Source: Candidatus Zipacnadia bacterium
GTDB lineage: Bacteria; Armatimonadota; Zipacnadia; Zipacnadales; Zipacnadaceae
Length of the DNA stretch: 13,283 nucleotides
Direction: 5' to 3'
Assembly: GCA_029821215.1 (NCBI GenBank)
Contig: JALGTV010000013.1
Location: 1 to 13,283, forward strand
Made by a program: the position numbers and the translations under genes. The notes under the pieces are model-generated. The model made no database searches. It was not told where the DNA came from and saw only the letters and a program-made list of their open reading frames with translations. Of this stretch, positions 1-5,717 are shown piece by piece (position 1 is the stretch's first letter; each line of letters begins with the position of its first letter).

Positions 1-111
1 TTAACTGCCCAGCTCATCCAGCCCATTGCCATGGAGCAGGGGCTGCGCTTTGCCATCCGCGAAGGCGGTCATACCGTCGGCGCCGGCGTCGTTACCCAAA
101 TTATTGAATAG
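1..111 (+). CDS. tuf: Elongation factor Tu, C-terminal end (partial)
   Basis: Only the last 36 codons and a TAG stop are present; the gene begins before the window. EF-Tu is the GTPase that carries aminoacyl-tRNA to the ribosomal A site. The visible residues include PIAMEQGLRFAIREGG and end in GAGVVTQIIE, which is the conserved end of EF-Tu domain III, the beta-barrel that binds tRNA and EF-Ts. The stop is 26 nt before the chosen rpsJ start, and no terminator lies between them, so tuf and rpsJ are probably co-transcribed. This tuf-rpsJ adjacency is common where the str and S10 operons are joined. Identification is firm although the GTPase domain is outside the window. Confidence 0.95.
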   Translation, partial: LTAQLIQPIAMEQGLRFAIREGGHTVGAGVVTQIIE

Positions 112-137
112 TAGAGCAGTCTGGCAGGAGGAATATG

Positions 138-464
138 ATGCAAACGGGTAGCCAGATACGCATTAAGCTAAAGGCTTTTGATCATGAGGCGTTAGATCAG
201 TCGTGCGAGAGGATCGTTAGCACGGCTGAGCAAACGGGGGCCCGCATCTCCGGGCCGGTACCTTTGCCTACCGAGAAGCATGTCCATTGTGTGGTACGGC
301 CGACCGCCTTGGGTCGCAGCTCCCGCACTACCGAGCACTTTGAGATGCGTATTCACAAGCGGCTCATTGACATTATAGAATCAACGGGACGCACAGTAGA
401 CGCCCTCATGCAACTTGACCTGCCCAGCGGCGTGGATATAGCTATTACTACCTCCACCAATTAA
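138..464 (+). CDS. rpsJ: Small ribosomal subunit protein S10 (uS10, NusE)
   Basis: S10 is part of the 30S head and also acts as NusE, the partner of NusB and NusG in transcription antitermination. The family signatures IRIKLKAFDH (residues 8-16), SGPVPLPT (38-45), HKRLIDII (73-80) and TVDALMQLDLPSGVDI (86-101) are all present. The protein is 108 aa, against about 102 for the family. A strong SD, AGGAGG at 126-131, serves two adjacent ATG codons at 135 and 138. The second has the better spacing (6 nt rather than 3), so I chose it. The segment between RP (54) and HFEMR (67-71) appears about two residues longer than in common homologs and differs in sequence, in the loop region. It is the first gene of the S10 part of the cluster. 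Confidence 0.96.
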   Translation: MQTGSQIRIKLKAFDHEALDQSCERIVSTAEQTGARISGPVPLPTEKHVHCVVRPTALGRSSRTTEHFEMRIHKRLIDIIESTGRTVDALMQLDLPSGVDIAITTSTN

Positions 465-502
465 TCGCCACTGAGCGATAGATAAATTGAATGGTGACTG
501 TG

Positions 503-1138
503 ATGCCAGCAGGACTTTTGGGAACAAAACTGGGAATGACTCGGATCTTTACTGACGATGGCCAGTCAGCGCCGGTTACGGTGATACAGGCGGGGCCGTG
601 CATGGTGGTACAACGCAAAACAACCCAGCGCGATGGATATGAAGCCATCCAGGTAGGATACAAGCAGCGCAAGCGGCGACGCACTAACAGCCCAATGACT
701 GGGCATTTTGAGAGCCGAGGAATTACCCCGCAAAAGTATCTGCGCGAGTTCCGGGTAAGTGGGGAAGAGGAGTATCAAGAGGGCCAGGAGCTGACAGTAG
801 AGATATTCCAGGAGGGCCAACTTGTAGACGTAACCGGGATCTCTAAGGGCCGCGGCTTTGCCGGGGTAGTCAAGCGCTATGGTTTCCACGGCGGGCCAGC
901 CAGTCATGGTTCAAAAGTGCACCGCAGCCTCCAGTCAGCCGGGGCTACTGATGCCCAGCGCATTTTCCCTGGTCAACGAATGCCCGGCCAGATGGGTAAC
1001 AAGCGGGTGACCACACAGGGACTGACGATAGTGGGTGTGAATCCAGAAGACAACTTGTTGGTCATCAAGGGCAGTGTACCCGGGCCCAAAGGTGGACTGG
1101 TTGAAATCCGGGTTAGTAACAAGGCACAAAGGAACTGA
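503..1138 (+). CDS. rplC: Large ribosomal subunit protein L3 (uL3)
   Basis: L3 is an early-assembly 50S protein whose long internal loop reaches towards the peptidyl transferase centre. The start GLLGTKLGMTRIF (residues 4-16) and the core SKGRGFAGVVKRYGFHGGPASHGS (114-137) are clear matches. The later motif MPGQMGNKRVTTQGL (160-174) is also present. From ATG 503 the protein is 211 aa, normal for the family. ATG 491 is in frame and would add four residues. I prefer 503 because the family starts a few residues before GLLG and because GGTGA at 493-497 could act as a weak SD. In the central finger the usual HRAPGSIG is replaced by HRSLQSAG (140-147), and the glutamine that PrmB methylates in E. 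coli is not seen at the equivalent position. Spacing to rplD is 6 nt. Confidence 0.96.
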   Translation: MPAGLLGTKLGMTRIFTDDGQSAPVTVIQAGPCMVVQRKTTQRDGYEAIQVGYKQRKRRRTNSPMTGHFESRGITPQKYLREFRVSGEEEYQEGQELTVEIFQEGQLVDVTGISKGRGFAGVVKRYGFHGGPASHGSKVHRSLQSAGATDAQRIFPGQRMPGQMGNKRVTTQGLTIVGVNPEDNLLVIKGSVPGPKGGLVEIRVSNKAQRN

Positions 1139-1144
1139 ACTTAT

Positions 1145-1777
1145 ATGCCCCAGATGGCAGTTTACAATATGGAGGGTGAGAAGGTCGGTCAGGTCGAGGC
1201 CGCTGAGGACATATTCAGTGTGCCACTGCACCACGACCTCATCCATCAAGCGTTGGTGACCGTGGATCGCAAGCGCCAGCAACATGCCGGCCAGACCAAA
1301 ACTCGCTCAGAGATAGTCACATCAGGAGCCAAGATATATCGGCAGAAGGGGCTGGGGCGCGCCCGACACGGCAATCGCGCCGCTAACCTTTTTGTAGGCG
1401 GTCAAAAGGCTCACGGCCCTGACGGCCAGGCCGGCCGGGTCAGCATGCCCAAAAAGATGCGCCGCCAGGCGCTACGGAGTGTATTATCAGCGCAGTTAGC
1501 CGACGAGCGAATTGTAGTCGTGGATGAGATTGAACTGGAGGAGATTCGTACTAAGACAATGGTAGAGATGTTAGAGGCGCTGGGATGCCGAGGTAAGATC
1601 CTAATGCTGTTGAGCGAAGACGAATATCTGGACCAGTATCTATACCGGAGCAGTCGCAATATTCCCAAGCTGGCCATGCGCGAGGTGCCGCACTTCAGTG
1701 TCCGCGATGTGCTATGGGCCGACCACATTATTATAACTCAGGCAGCGTTAGGCGAGCTGAGCGGTGGAGGCGAGTAA
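1145..1777 (+). CDS. rplD: Large ribosomal subunit protein L4 (uL4)
   Basis: L4 is a 50S assembly protein with an extended loop lining the peptide exit tunnel. In some bacteria it also represses its own S10 operon. The protein is 210 aa, the usual length. Signatures are MAVYNMEG (residues 4-11), TRSEI (53-57), the tunnel-loop motif RQKGLGRARHG (66-76), MPKKMRRQALRSVLS (101-115) and the C-terminal alpha/beta domain. The tunnel loop is divergent: the common QKGTGRAR has Leu for Thr, and the following segment (77-95) lacks the usual tryptophan and GGG pattern. An AAAGGA at 1128-1133, inside the end of rplC, is a plausible SD. The gene is directly followed by rplW, whose SD lies inside the last codons of rplD. 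Confidence 0.95.
   Translation: MPQMAVYNMEGEKVGQVEAAEDIFSVPLHHDLIHQALVTVDRKRQQHAGQTKTRSEIVTSGAKIYRQKGLGRARHGNRAANLFVGGQKAHGPDGQAGRVSMPKKMRRQALRSVLSAQLADERIVVVDEIELEEIRTKTMVEMLEALGCRGKILMLLSEDEYLDQYLYRSSRNIPKLAMREVPHFSVRDVLWADHIIITQAALGELSGGGE
1766..1770 (+). promoter_or_regulatory. Ribosome binding site of rplW (supports TTG start)
   Basis: GGAGG lies inside the last codons of rplD and is 8 nt upstream of TTG 1779. It is the reason for choosing TTG 1779 over GTG 1764 as the start of L23. The location implies that ribosomes finishing rplD uncover or directly reuse the site. Confidence 0.7.
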
Positions 1778-1778
1778 G

Positions 1779-2093
1779 TTGGCGCCGACTGAAGACATAA
1801 ATTTTTATCGTGATATTATCCTGCGGCCAGTGATTACCGAGAAAAGTATGGCCGAAGCTGAACAATCAAATAAGTATCACTTTTACGTGCATCCAGATGC
1901 CAACAAAGTTCAGATTCGCCGGGCTGTTGAGGCCGTGTTCGGCGTGCGAGTTACCGCTGTCAATACAATGAATACTAAGGGTAAGACTCGGCAGCGCAGC
2001 TTCCGACACCGTATAGGACAGACAGCGGCAGCCAAAAAAGCCATTGTGACCGTGGCGCCCGGCGACCATATTGAGCTAATTGAGAGTGTTTAG
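1779..2093 (+). CDS. rplW: Large ribosomal subunit protein L23 (uL23)
   Basis: L23 sits at the exit of the 50S peptide tunnel and is the docking point for trigger factor and SRP. From the TTG start at 1779 the protein is 104 aa, typical of the family. It has RDIILRPVITEKSM (residues 11-24), NKYHFYVHPDANKVQIRRAVE (31-51), FGVRVTAVNTMN (54-65) and a C-terminal IVTVAPGDHIEL (89-100). The start choice rests on GGAGG at 1766-1770, which is 8 nt before TTG 1779, one base after the rplD stop. A longer reading from GTG 1764 would overlap rplD by 14 nt, adds MEASK-like residues with no family support, and would place the SD downstream of its own start. This tight coupling suggests translation is linked to rplD. 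Confidence 0.93.
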   Translation: MAPTEDINFYRDIILRPVITEKSMAEAEQSNKYHFYVHPDANKVQIRRAVEAVFGVRVTAVNTMNTKGKTRQRSFRHRIGQTAAAKKAIVTVAPGDHIELIESV

Positions 2094-2138
2094 TAGCAGG
2101 CGCTGAGGACAGACCGAGATGACAAGGAGCAGCCGATA

Positions 2139-2969
2139 ATGCCAGTAAAGGAACACAAGCCCGACACTCCCGGACGACGTGATTATGTGTCGGTGGATCG
2201 GTCTGACTTAGATGATAAGGCCCCGGAGCGCAGCCTGGTCACCGGGGTAAAGCAGAAGGCGGGACGTAATCGGGATGGCCGCGTCACGATGAGGCATCGT
2301 GGTGGTGGGCATAAGCGTCGGCTCAGAATTATAGATTTTAAACGCGATAAGGACGACGTGCCGGCCAAGGTAGCCGCCATTGAATACGACCCGGGCCGGT
2401 CGGCTAACCTGGCGCTGCTCCACTACGCTGACGGGGAGAAGCGCTATATCTTAGCGCCGGACGGGCTGCAAGCAGGTGATACAGTTATTTCGGGAGAGAG
2501 CGTGGCGCCGCGGCTGGGCAATGCTCTACCCTTAGGGCGCATACCCCTGGGCATGATAGTTCATAACGTGGAACTGACACCGGGCCGGGGAGGACAATTG
2601 GCGCGCGGAGCCGGTGCCGAAGCCCGCGTCGCCGCCCGGGAAGGCAATTACGTTCACCTTATCCTGCCGTCAGGGGAAGTGCGGCTGGTGTCCACAAAAT
2701 GTCGGGGGACGATAGGCCGGGTAGGTAACATTGATCATATCAATGTGGTAAAGGGTAAGGCAGGCCGATCCCGATGGGAAGGCCGACGACCAACCGTACG
2801 CGGCTCGGCTATGAATCCGGTAGATCACCCTCATGGTGGCGGCGAGGGCAAAGCACCCATCGGTCATCCCAGCCCCTTAAGTCCGTGGGGTAAGAAGACT
2901 CTGGGTAAGAAGACACGACGCAAAAACAACCCATCTGATAAGTACATTGTCCGCCGACGGGGCAGATAG
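2139..2969 (+). CDS. rplB: Large ribosomal subunit protein L2 (uL2)
   Basis: L2 is needed for subunit association and for a fully active peptidyl transferase centre. The protein is 276 aa, the standard length. It contains the RNA-binding segments GRNRDGRVTMRHRGGGHKR (residues 42-60) and the OB/SH3-like core (about 75-200). It also has the highly conserved MNPVDHPHGGGEG (225-237) with His230 and His232; one of these is the histidine linked to peptidyl transferase function in E. coli. The basic end is TRRKNNPSDKYIVRRRGR (259-276). AAGGAG at 2124-2129 with a 9-nt spacer supports ATG 2139. The 45-nt gap after rplW shows no terminator. No unusual change was found apart from a few extra residues (KAPIGHPSPLS) after the HPHGGGEG motif, a common variable site. 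Confidence 0.97.
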   Translation: MPVKEHKPDTPGRRDYVSVDRSDLDDKAPERSLVTGVKQKAGRNRDGRVTMRHRGGGHKRRLRIIDFKRDKDDVPAKVAAIEYDPGRSANLALLHYADGEKRYILAPDGLQAGDTVISGESVAPRLGNALPLGRIPLGMIVHNVELTPGRGGQLARGAGAEARVAAREGNYVHLILPSGEVRLVSTKCRGTIGRVGNIDHINVVKGKAGRSRWEGRRPTVRGSAMNPVDHPHGGGEGKAPIGHPSPLSPWGKKTLGKKTRRKNNPSDKYIVRRRGR

Positions 2970-3012
2970 TTTTTGATAATGTTGATGGATTGCATAGGAG
3001 GGTTGAGGCAAC

Positions 3013-3399
3013 ATGGGAAGGTCAACCAAAAAAGGACCGTTTGCTGACGAGAAGCTGCTCAAGAAGATTGAGCAGATGAATGCGCGGGGCGAGAAGAAAA
3101 TAATAAGGACCTGGTCGCGACGCTCAACCATCTTCCCCGAGATGATCGGCCATACGATAGCTGTACATGATGGGCGCAAGCATGTTCCGGTGTATATTAC
3201 CGAGAATATGGTAGGGCACAAGTTGGGAGAATTTGCCCACACCCGCACCTTCCGGAGCATGCGCCCGGCCCGGGCTGAGCGAGCAGCCGAGGCGGCCCCC
3301 CCGGCCCGGGGTCGAAGACCAGGCGAGGTAGTAGAGCAGGGTGCTACCCAGACGCCACCGGCAGGGACGCCATCTGATACCGGTCAAGAGACAGAATAA
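3013..3399 (+). CDS. rpsS: Small ribosomal subunit protein S19 (uS19) with C-terminal extension
   Basis: S19 lies in the 30S head near the A site and contacts S13 and the A-site finger. The core is complete: MGRSTKKGPFADEKLLKKIE (1-20), IRTWSRRSTIFPEMIGHTIAV (31-51), GRKHVPVYITENMVGHKLGEF (54-74) and TRTF (77-80). The protein is 128 aa, against about 92 for the family. Residues from about 84 to 128 form an added tail that is rich in Ala, Pro, Arg and Glu and looks disordered, with a mixed-charge first half and an acidic end (SDTGQETE). AGGAGG at 2996-3001 (11 nt from ATG) is the likely SD; GAGG at 3005-3008 is closer but only 4 nt away. The stop codon is one base before the rplV start, so the extension fills what would otherwise be spacer between the genes. 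Confidence 0.95.
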   Translation: MGRSTKKGPFADEKLLKKIEQMNARGEKKIIRTWSRRSTIFPEMIGHTIAVHDGRKHVPVYITENMVGHKLGEFAHTRTFRSMRPARAERAAEAAPPARGRRPGEVVEQGATQTPPAGTPSDTGQETE

Positions 3400-3400
3400 A

Positions 3401-3745
3401 ATGGAAGCGAAAGCCATTGCCAAATGGATACATCGTAGTCCACGCAAGCTACGGAGATATGTGGACCTGATCCGAAATACCGCCGTTGAGGAGGCGCGGG
3501 CCGTGCTGGGTGTGCAGGCTTCACCCGCGGCGGCTGACGTGCTCAAATGCCTTAACTCCGCGGTAGCCAATGCAGAGAATAATCACGATATGGACCCGAA
3601 CGAACTGGTGGTCAGTTATGCGGTGGTTGATCACGGACTTAAGACCCCGCACCTGCGCCCGCGGGCTCGCGGGCGAGCTGACCGCTACTACCGCAAGACC
3701 AGCCATATAACCATAGTTGTCAGTGACGAAGGCAACGGCGAATAG
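3401..3745 (+). CDS. rplV: Large ribosomal subunit protein L22 (uL22)
   Basis: L22 spans the 50S and its beta-hairpin lines the exit tunnel next to L4. The chosen ATG 3401 gives 114 aa, the usual size, and begins MEAKAIAKWIHRSPRKLRRY as the family does. The frame stays open upstream to ATG 3341, but those 20 codons lie over the rpsS tail and encode a non-family sequence. Conserved parts are SPRKLR (residues 13-18), the helix ending LNSAVANAENNHDMD (51-65), and the hairpin LKTPHLRPRARGRADRYYRKTSHITIVV (80-107). The start follows the rpsS stop by one base, and only a weak AAGAG (3385-3389) precedes it. This suggests translational coupling to rpsS. Confidence 0.96.
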   Translation: MEAKAIAKWIHRSPRKLRRYVDLIRNTAVEEARAVLGVQASPAAADVLKCLNSAVANAENNHDMDPNELVVSYAVVDHGLKTPHLRPRARGRADRYYRKTSHITIVVSDEGNGE

Positions 3746-3752
3746 CCGCGCG

Positions 3753-3777
3753 CTTGCCCAACCGAGCTGCAGGCAAG
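3753..3777 (+). repeat. Inverted repeat overlapping the rpsC ribosome binding site
   Basis: CTTGCC (3753-3758) and GGCAAG (3772-3777) are perfect 6-bp complements separated by 13 nt. The right arm runs into the SD of rpsC (AAGGAG, 3775-3780; ATG at 3790), so folding would hide half of the SD. This is seen in the sequence. A role in controlling rpsC translation is inference, and the stem is short enough to be chance. Confidence 0.4.
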
Positions 3778-3789
3778 GAGTGACCGTGC

Positions 3790-4785
3790 ATGGGACAAAA
3801 AGTACACCCTTACGGATTCCGTCTCGGGGTCATACGCGTGCCCCGTAGTCGGTGGTTCGCCGAAGGGCCGCAGTATCGCCGGCAGCTTATTGAAGACCTC
3901 CACATCCGCGAGCATATCATGGATAGACATCGTAATGCCGGTATCTCAGATGTCTTTATCGAGCGACGGGCAGATACGATAACTATTACCATTCAGACGG
4001 CCAAGCCAGGAATAATCATAGGCCGCGGAGGACGGGACGTAGACAAACTACGCCAGGAAATAGAACAGATAGCGGATGGACGCATACGGGTTAATGTAGA
4101 AGAGACGCCCCAACCAGACCTAAACGCTCAATTGATGGCCGAGAACATTGCCCACGAGCTTGAGCGGCGCATCTCACCCCAGCGGGCAATGGGCCAGGCT
4201 ATTGAGCGGGCTATAAATATGGGAGCCGAGGGGGCCCGCTGTGAAATTAGCGGGCGCATTCGGGGGGCCGAGATCGCGCGGACAGAGTCTATGGGGCCAG
4301 AGGGCCGTGTGCCGTTACAAACTTTAAGGGCCGATGTTGATTACGGATTTGCCGAAGCGACGACCAGTTACGGTCCTATTGGTATTAAGGCATGGATATA
4401 CAAAGGAGAGATATTACCTCCCAAGGAGGAAAAGGAACCAGAGCTACAGCCCGAGGAGGAACGAGTTCTGGAAGGATTATCAGCCACAGCCGATGAGGTC
4501 GTGGTAACCAGTTCAGCCGGGGATTCAGAAGTGCCGACGGAAGAAGCACTGACCGACGAAGAGAAATCGGTAGCATCAGCCGAAGCAGAAGAGCCAGCCG
4601 TGGTGATGGATACCAAGGCGGAGGCAGCCACCCTACCGGCGGAGCAGGAGACAGTGCCAGAAGAGATGGCAGCCGGCGAATCCGAAGCCGAAGCAGAGAC
4701 GACCGATATACCCACCGACAGCGAAGGGCAGGAACATAGCGAGGAAAATAGCGATGTTGATGCCGAAACGATTGAAACATCCTAA
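3790..4785 (+). CDS. rpsC: Small ribosomal subunit protein S3 (uS3) with long acidic C-terminal tail
   Basis: S3 is at the mRNA entry channel of the 30S subunit and contributes to the ribosomal helicase activity. The core matches the family: MGQKVHPYGFRLGVIR (1-16), a KH domain with the GXXG loop in GIIIGRGGRDVDKLR (74-88), and the C-terminal domain including GRIRGAEIARTESM (155-168), VPLQTLRADVDYGFAEA (174-190) and GPIGIKAWIYKGEIL (195-209). The family usually ends near residue 210-235; here the protein is 331 aa. The extra part, residues 212-331, has about 40 Asp/Glu and only 5 Lys/Arg, no aromatic residues and runs such as ESEAEAE, so it should be disordered and very acidic. Acidic S3 tails occur in some Actinobacteria and Chloroflexota, but the function is not established. 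AAGGAG at 3775-3780 sets the start. The last 32 nt overlap rplP. Confidence 0.96.
   Translation: MGQKVHPYGFRLGVIRVPRSRWFAEGPQYRRQLIEDLHIREHIMDRHRNAGISDVFIERRADTITITIQTAKPGIIIGRGGRDVDKLRQEIEQIADGRIRVNVEETPQPDLNAQLMAENIAHELERRISPQRAMGQAIERAINMGAEGARCEISGRIRGAEIARTESMGPEGRVPLQTLRADVDYGFAEATTSYGPIGIKAWIYKGEILPPKEEKEPELQPEEERVLEGLSATADEVVVTSSAGDSEVPTEEALTDEEKSVASAEAEEPAVVMDTKAEAATLPAEQETVPEEMAAGESEAEAETTDIPTDSEGQEHSEENSDVDAETIETS
4741..4745 (+). promoter_or_regulatory. Ribosome binding site of rplP inside the rpsC tail
   Basis: GAGGA lies 8 nt before ATG 4754 and is itself part of the codons for the acidic S3 tail. It supports the rplP start even though that start overlaps rpsC by 32 nt. It also means that the 3' end of the S3 tail has a second, regulatory job. 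Confidence 0.65.
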
Positions 4786-5164
4786 GCAGCATCGGGGTCG
4801 CACCCGAGGTATGGCCCGTCGCGGTAGCAGCCTGGATCAGGGGGAGTACGGACTGCAGGCTCTGGAGCCGGGGCGGCTGAACTCTCGGCAAATCGAGGCG
4901 GCCCGAGTGGCTATGAGCCGACACGCTCATCGGGGCGGAAAGGTGTGGATCCGCATCTTCCCCGATAGGCCGGTCACGCAGACACCGGCCGAGACCAGAA
5001 TGGGTAAGGGTAAGGGTGCAGTGATTGATTATGTAGCCGTTGTCAAGCCCGGGCGAATTATGTTTGAGATGTCAGGAGTTACTCAAGATGTTGCCCGGGA
5101 GGCTATGCGGCGGGCGGCCCATAAACTGCCTATTAACACGAAGTTTGTCACCCGAGAGGATTAA
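4754..5164 (+). CDS. rplP: Large ribosomal subunit protein L16 (uL16)
   Basis: L16 is a late-assembly 50S protein next to the A site and 5S rRNA side of the subunit. It begins MLMPKRLKHPKQHRGR, the standard start of the family, and is 136 aa, a normal length. Further signatures are GLQALEPGRLNSRQIEAARVAM (33-54), GGKVWIRIFPD (61-71), the TRMGKGKG loop (81-88) that approaches the A-site tRNA, and AAHKLPINTKFV (121-132). Arg82 matches the position that is hydroxylated in E. coli L16 by the RoxA/YcfD oxygenase. The start overlaps the end of rpsC by 32 nt, and the SD lies within the rpsC coding tail. The family-type N-terminus leaves little doubt about this start. Confidence 0.97.
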   Translation: MLMPKRLKHPKQHRGRTRGMARRGSSLDQGEYGLQALEPGRLNSRQIEAARVAMSRHAHRGGKVWIRIFPDRPVTQTPAETRMGKGKGAVIDYVAVVKPGRIMFEMSGVTQDVAREAMRRAAHKLPINTKFVTRED

Positions 5165-5167
5165 GCG

Positions 5168-5410
5168 ATGCCTGATAGCGTAGATACAACCCGTGAGTTT
5201 CTGAACCAGTTGCGCCAGGCTACCGACCAAGAACTGGGGGAGCGTAAACGGCATATTACTGAAAGCCTGTTTAATCTGCGCTTTCGCTTGGCTTCCGGTC
5301 AGATTGACGATCCCAAACGAGTGCGCAAGTATCGAAAGGCTATAGCCCGTATCCAGACCATTCTGCGGGAGCGAGAGTTAGATATAAATCAGCGAGGTCA
5401 ACAACAATGA
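5168..5410 (+). CDS. rpmC: Large ribosomal subunit protein L29 (uL29)
   Basis: L29 is a small helical-hairpin protein near the tunnel exit, beside L23. The sequence is predicted to form two long helices, with the family motif LFNLRFRLASGQIDDPKRVR (residues 34-53) followed by YRKAIARIQTILRERE (55-70). At 80 aa it is slightly longer than the 60-70 aa typical of the family, with extra residues at both ends. GAGAGGA at 5154-5160 is 7 nt before ATG 5168. The gene starts 3 nt after the rplP stop and its TGA overlaps the rpsQ ATG in an ATGA, so it is probably translationally coupled on both sides. Confidence 0.95.
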   Translation: MPDSVDTTREFLNQLRQATDQELGERKRHITESLFNLRFRLASGQIDDPKRVRKYRKAIARIQTILRERELDINQRGQQQ

Positions 5411-5664
5411 ACAAGCGCGGCAACCCCGGCAGCTGCGAAGGCATTGTAACCAGTGACAAAATGGATAAGACCGTGGTGGTGGAGGTGCAGCGGACCATTA
5501 CTCATCCGCTGTATAGAAAGGTTATGCGTCGCAGCAACAAGCTCAAGGCTCATGACGAAGGCAACCAGTGCCGGATCGGCGATCGGGTGCTACTCCGGGA
5601 ATGTCGTCCGCTCAGTAAGGATAAGAGCTGGCAGGTAGTTGAGGTCCTGACCCGCGCAGAATAA
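5407..5664 (+). CDS. rpsQ: Small ribosomal subunit protein S17 (uS17)
   Basis: S17 is an OB-fold primary binder of 16S rRNA in early 30S assembly. It is 85 aa, as expected, with GIVTSDKMDKTVVVEVQR (residues 12-29), HPLYRKVMRRSNKLKAHDE (33-51) and the signature GDRVLLRECRPLSKDKSWQVVEV (58-80). The start overlaps the rpmC stop by 4 nt (ATGA), with GAGGT at 5394-5398 as SD. In most bacteria rplN follows immediately. Here an EF-G-like gene comes next after a 53-nt gap. Confidence 0.96.
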   Translation: MNKRGNPGSCEGIVTSDKMDKTVVVEVQRTITHPLYRKVMRRSNKLKAHDEGNQCRIGDRVLLRECRPLSKDKSWQVVEVLTRAE

Positions 5665-5717
5665 TACTGGCGCTACCTGACCACATTAGAAGTATCTGTG
5701 TGTAGGAGGAAGTCGGC

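Noticed and set aside
3341..3400. Longer L22 reading starting at ATG 3341
   Set aside because: The 20 extra codons overlap the rpsS tail and encode a non-family sequence. The family start MEAKAIAKWIHRSPRKLR follows the rpsS stop directly.
3124..3570. 148-codon minus-strand frame across rpsS and rplV
   Set aside because: It lies opposite two well-supported ribosomal protein genes and has no family-like sequence, so it is a shadow.
4368..4930. Long minus-strand open frames (115 and 181 codons) opposite the rpsC tail
   Set aside because: They are shadows of the GC-biased, repetitive codons of the acidic S3 tail. Their proteins are low-complexity Ser/Ala or Leu/Pro/Arg with no recognisable family, and no SD fits.
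5677..5705. Possible promoter (CTGACC) ahead of the EF-G-like gene
   Set aside because: At the expected spacing the -10 position (GTGTAG) matches the consensus at only one base.
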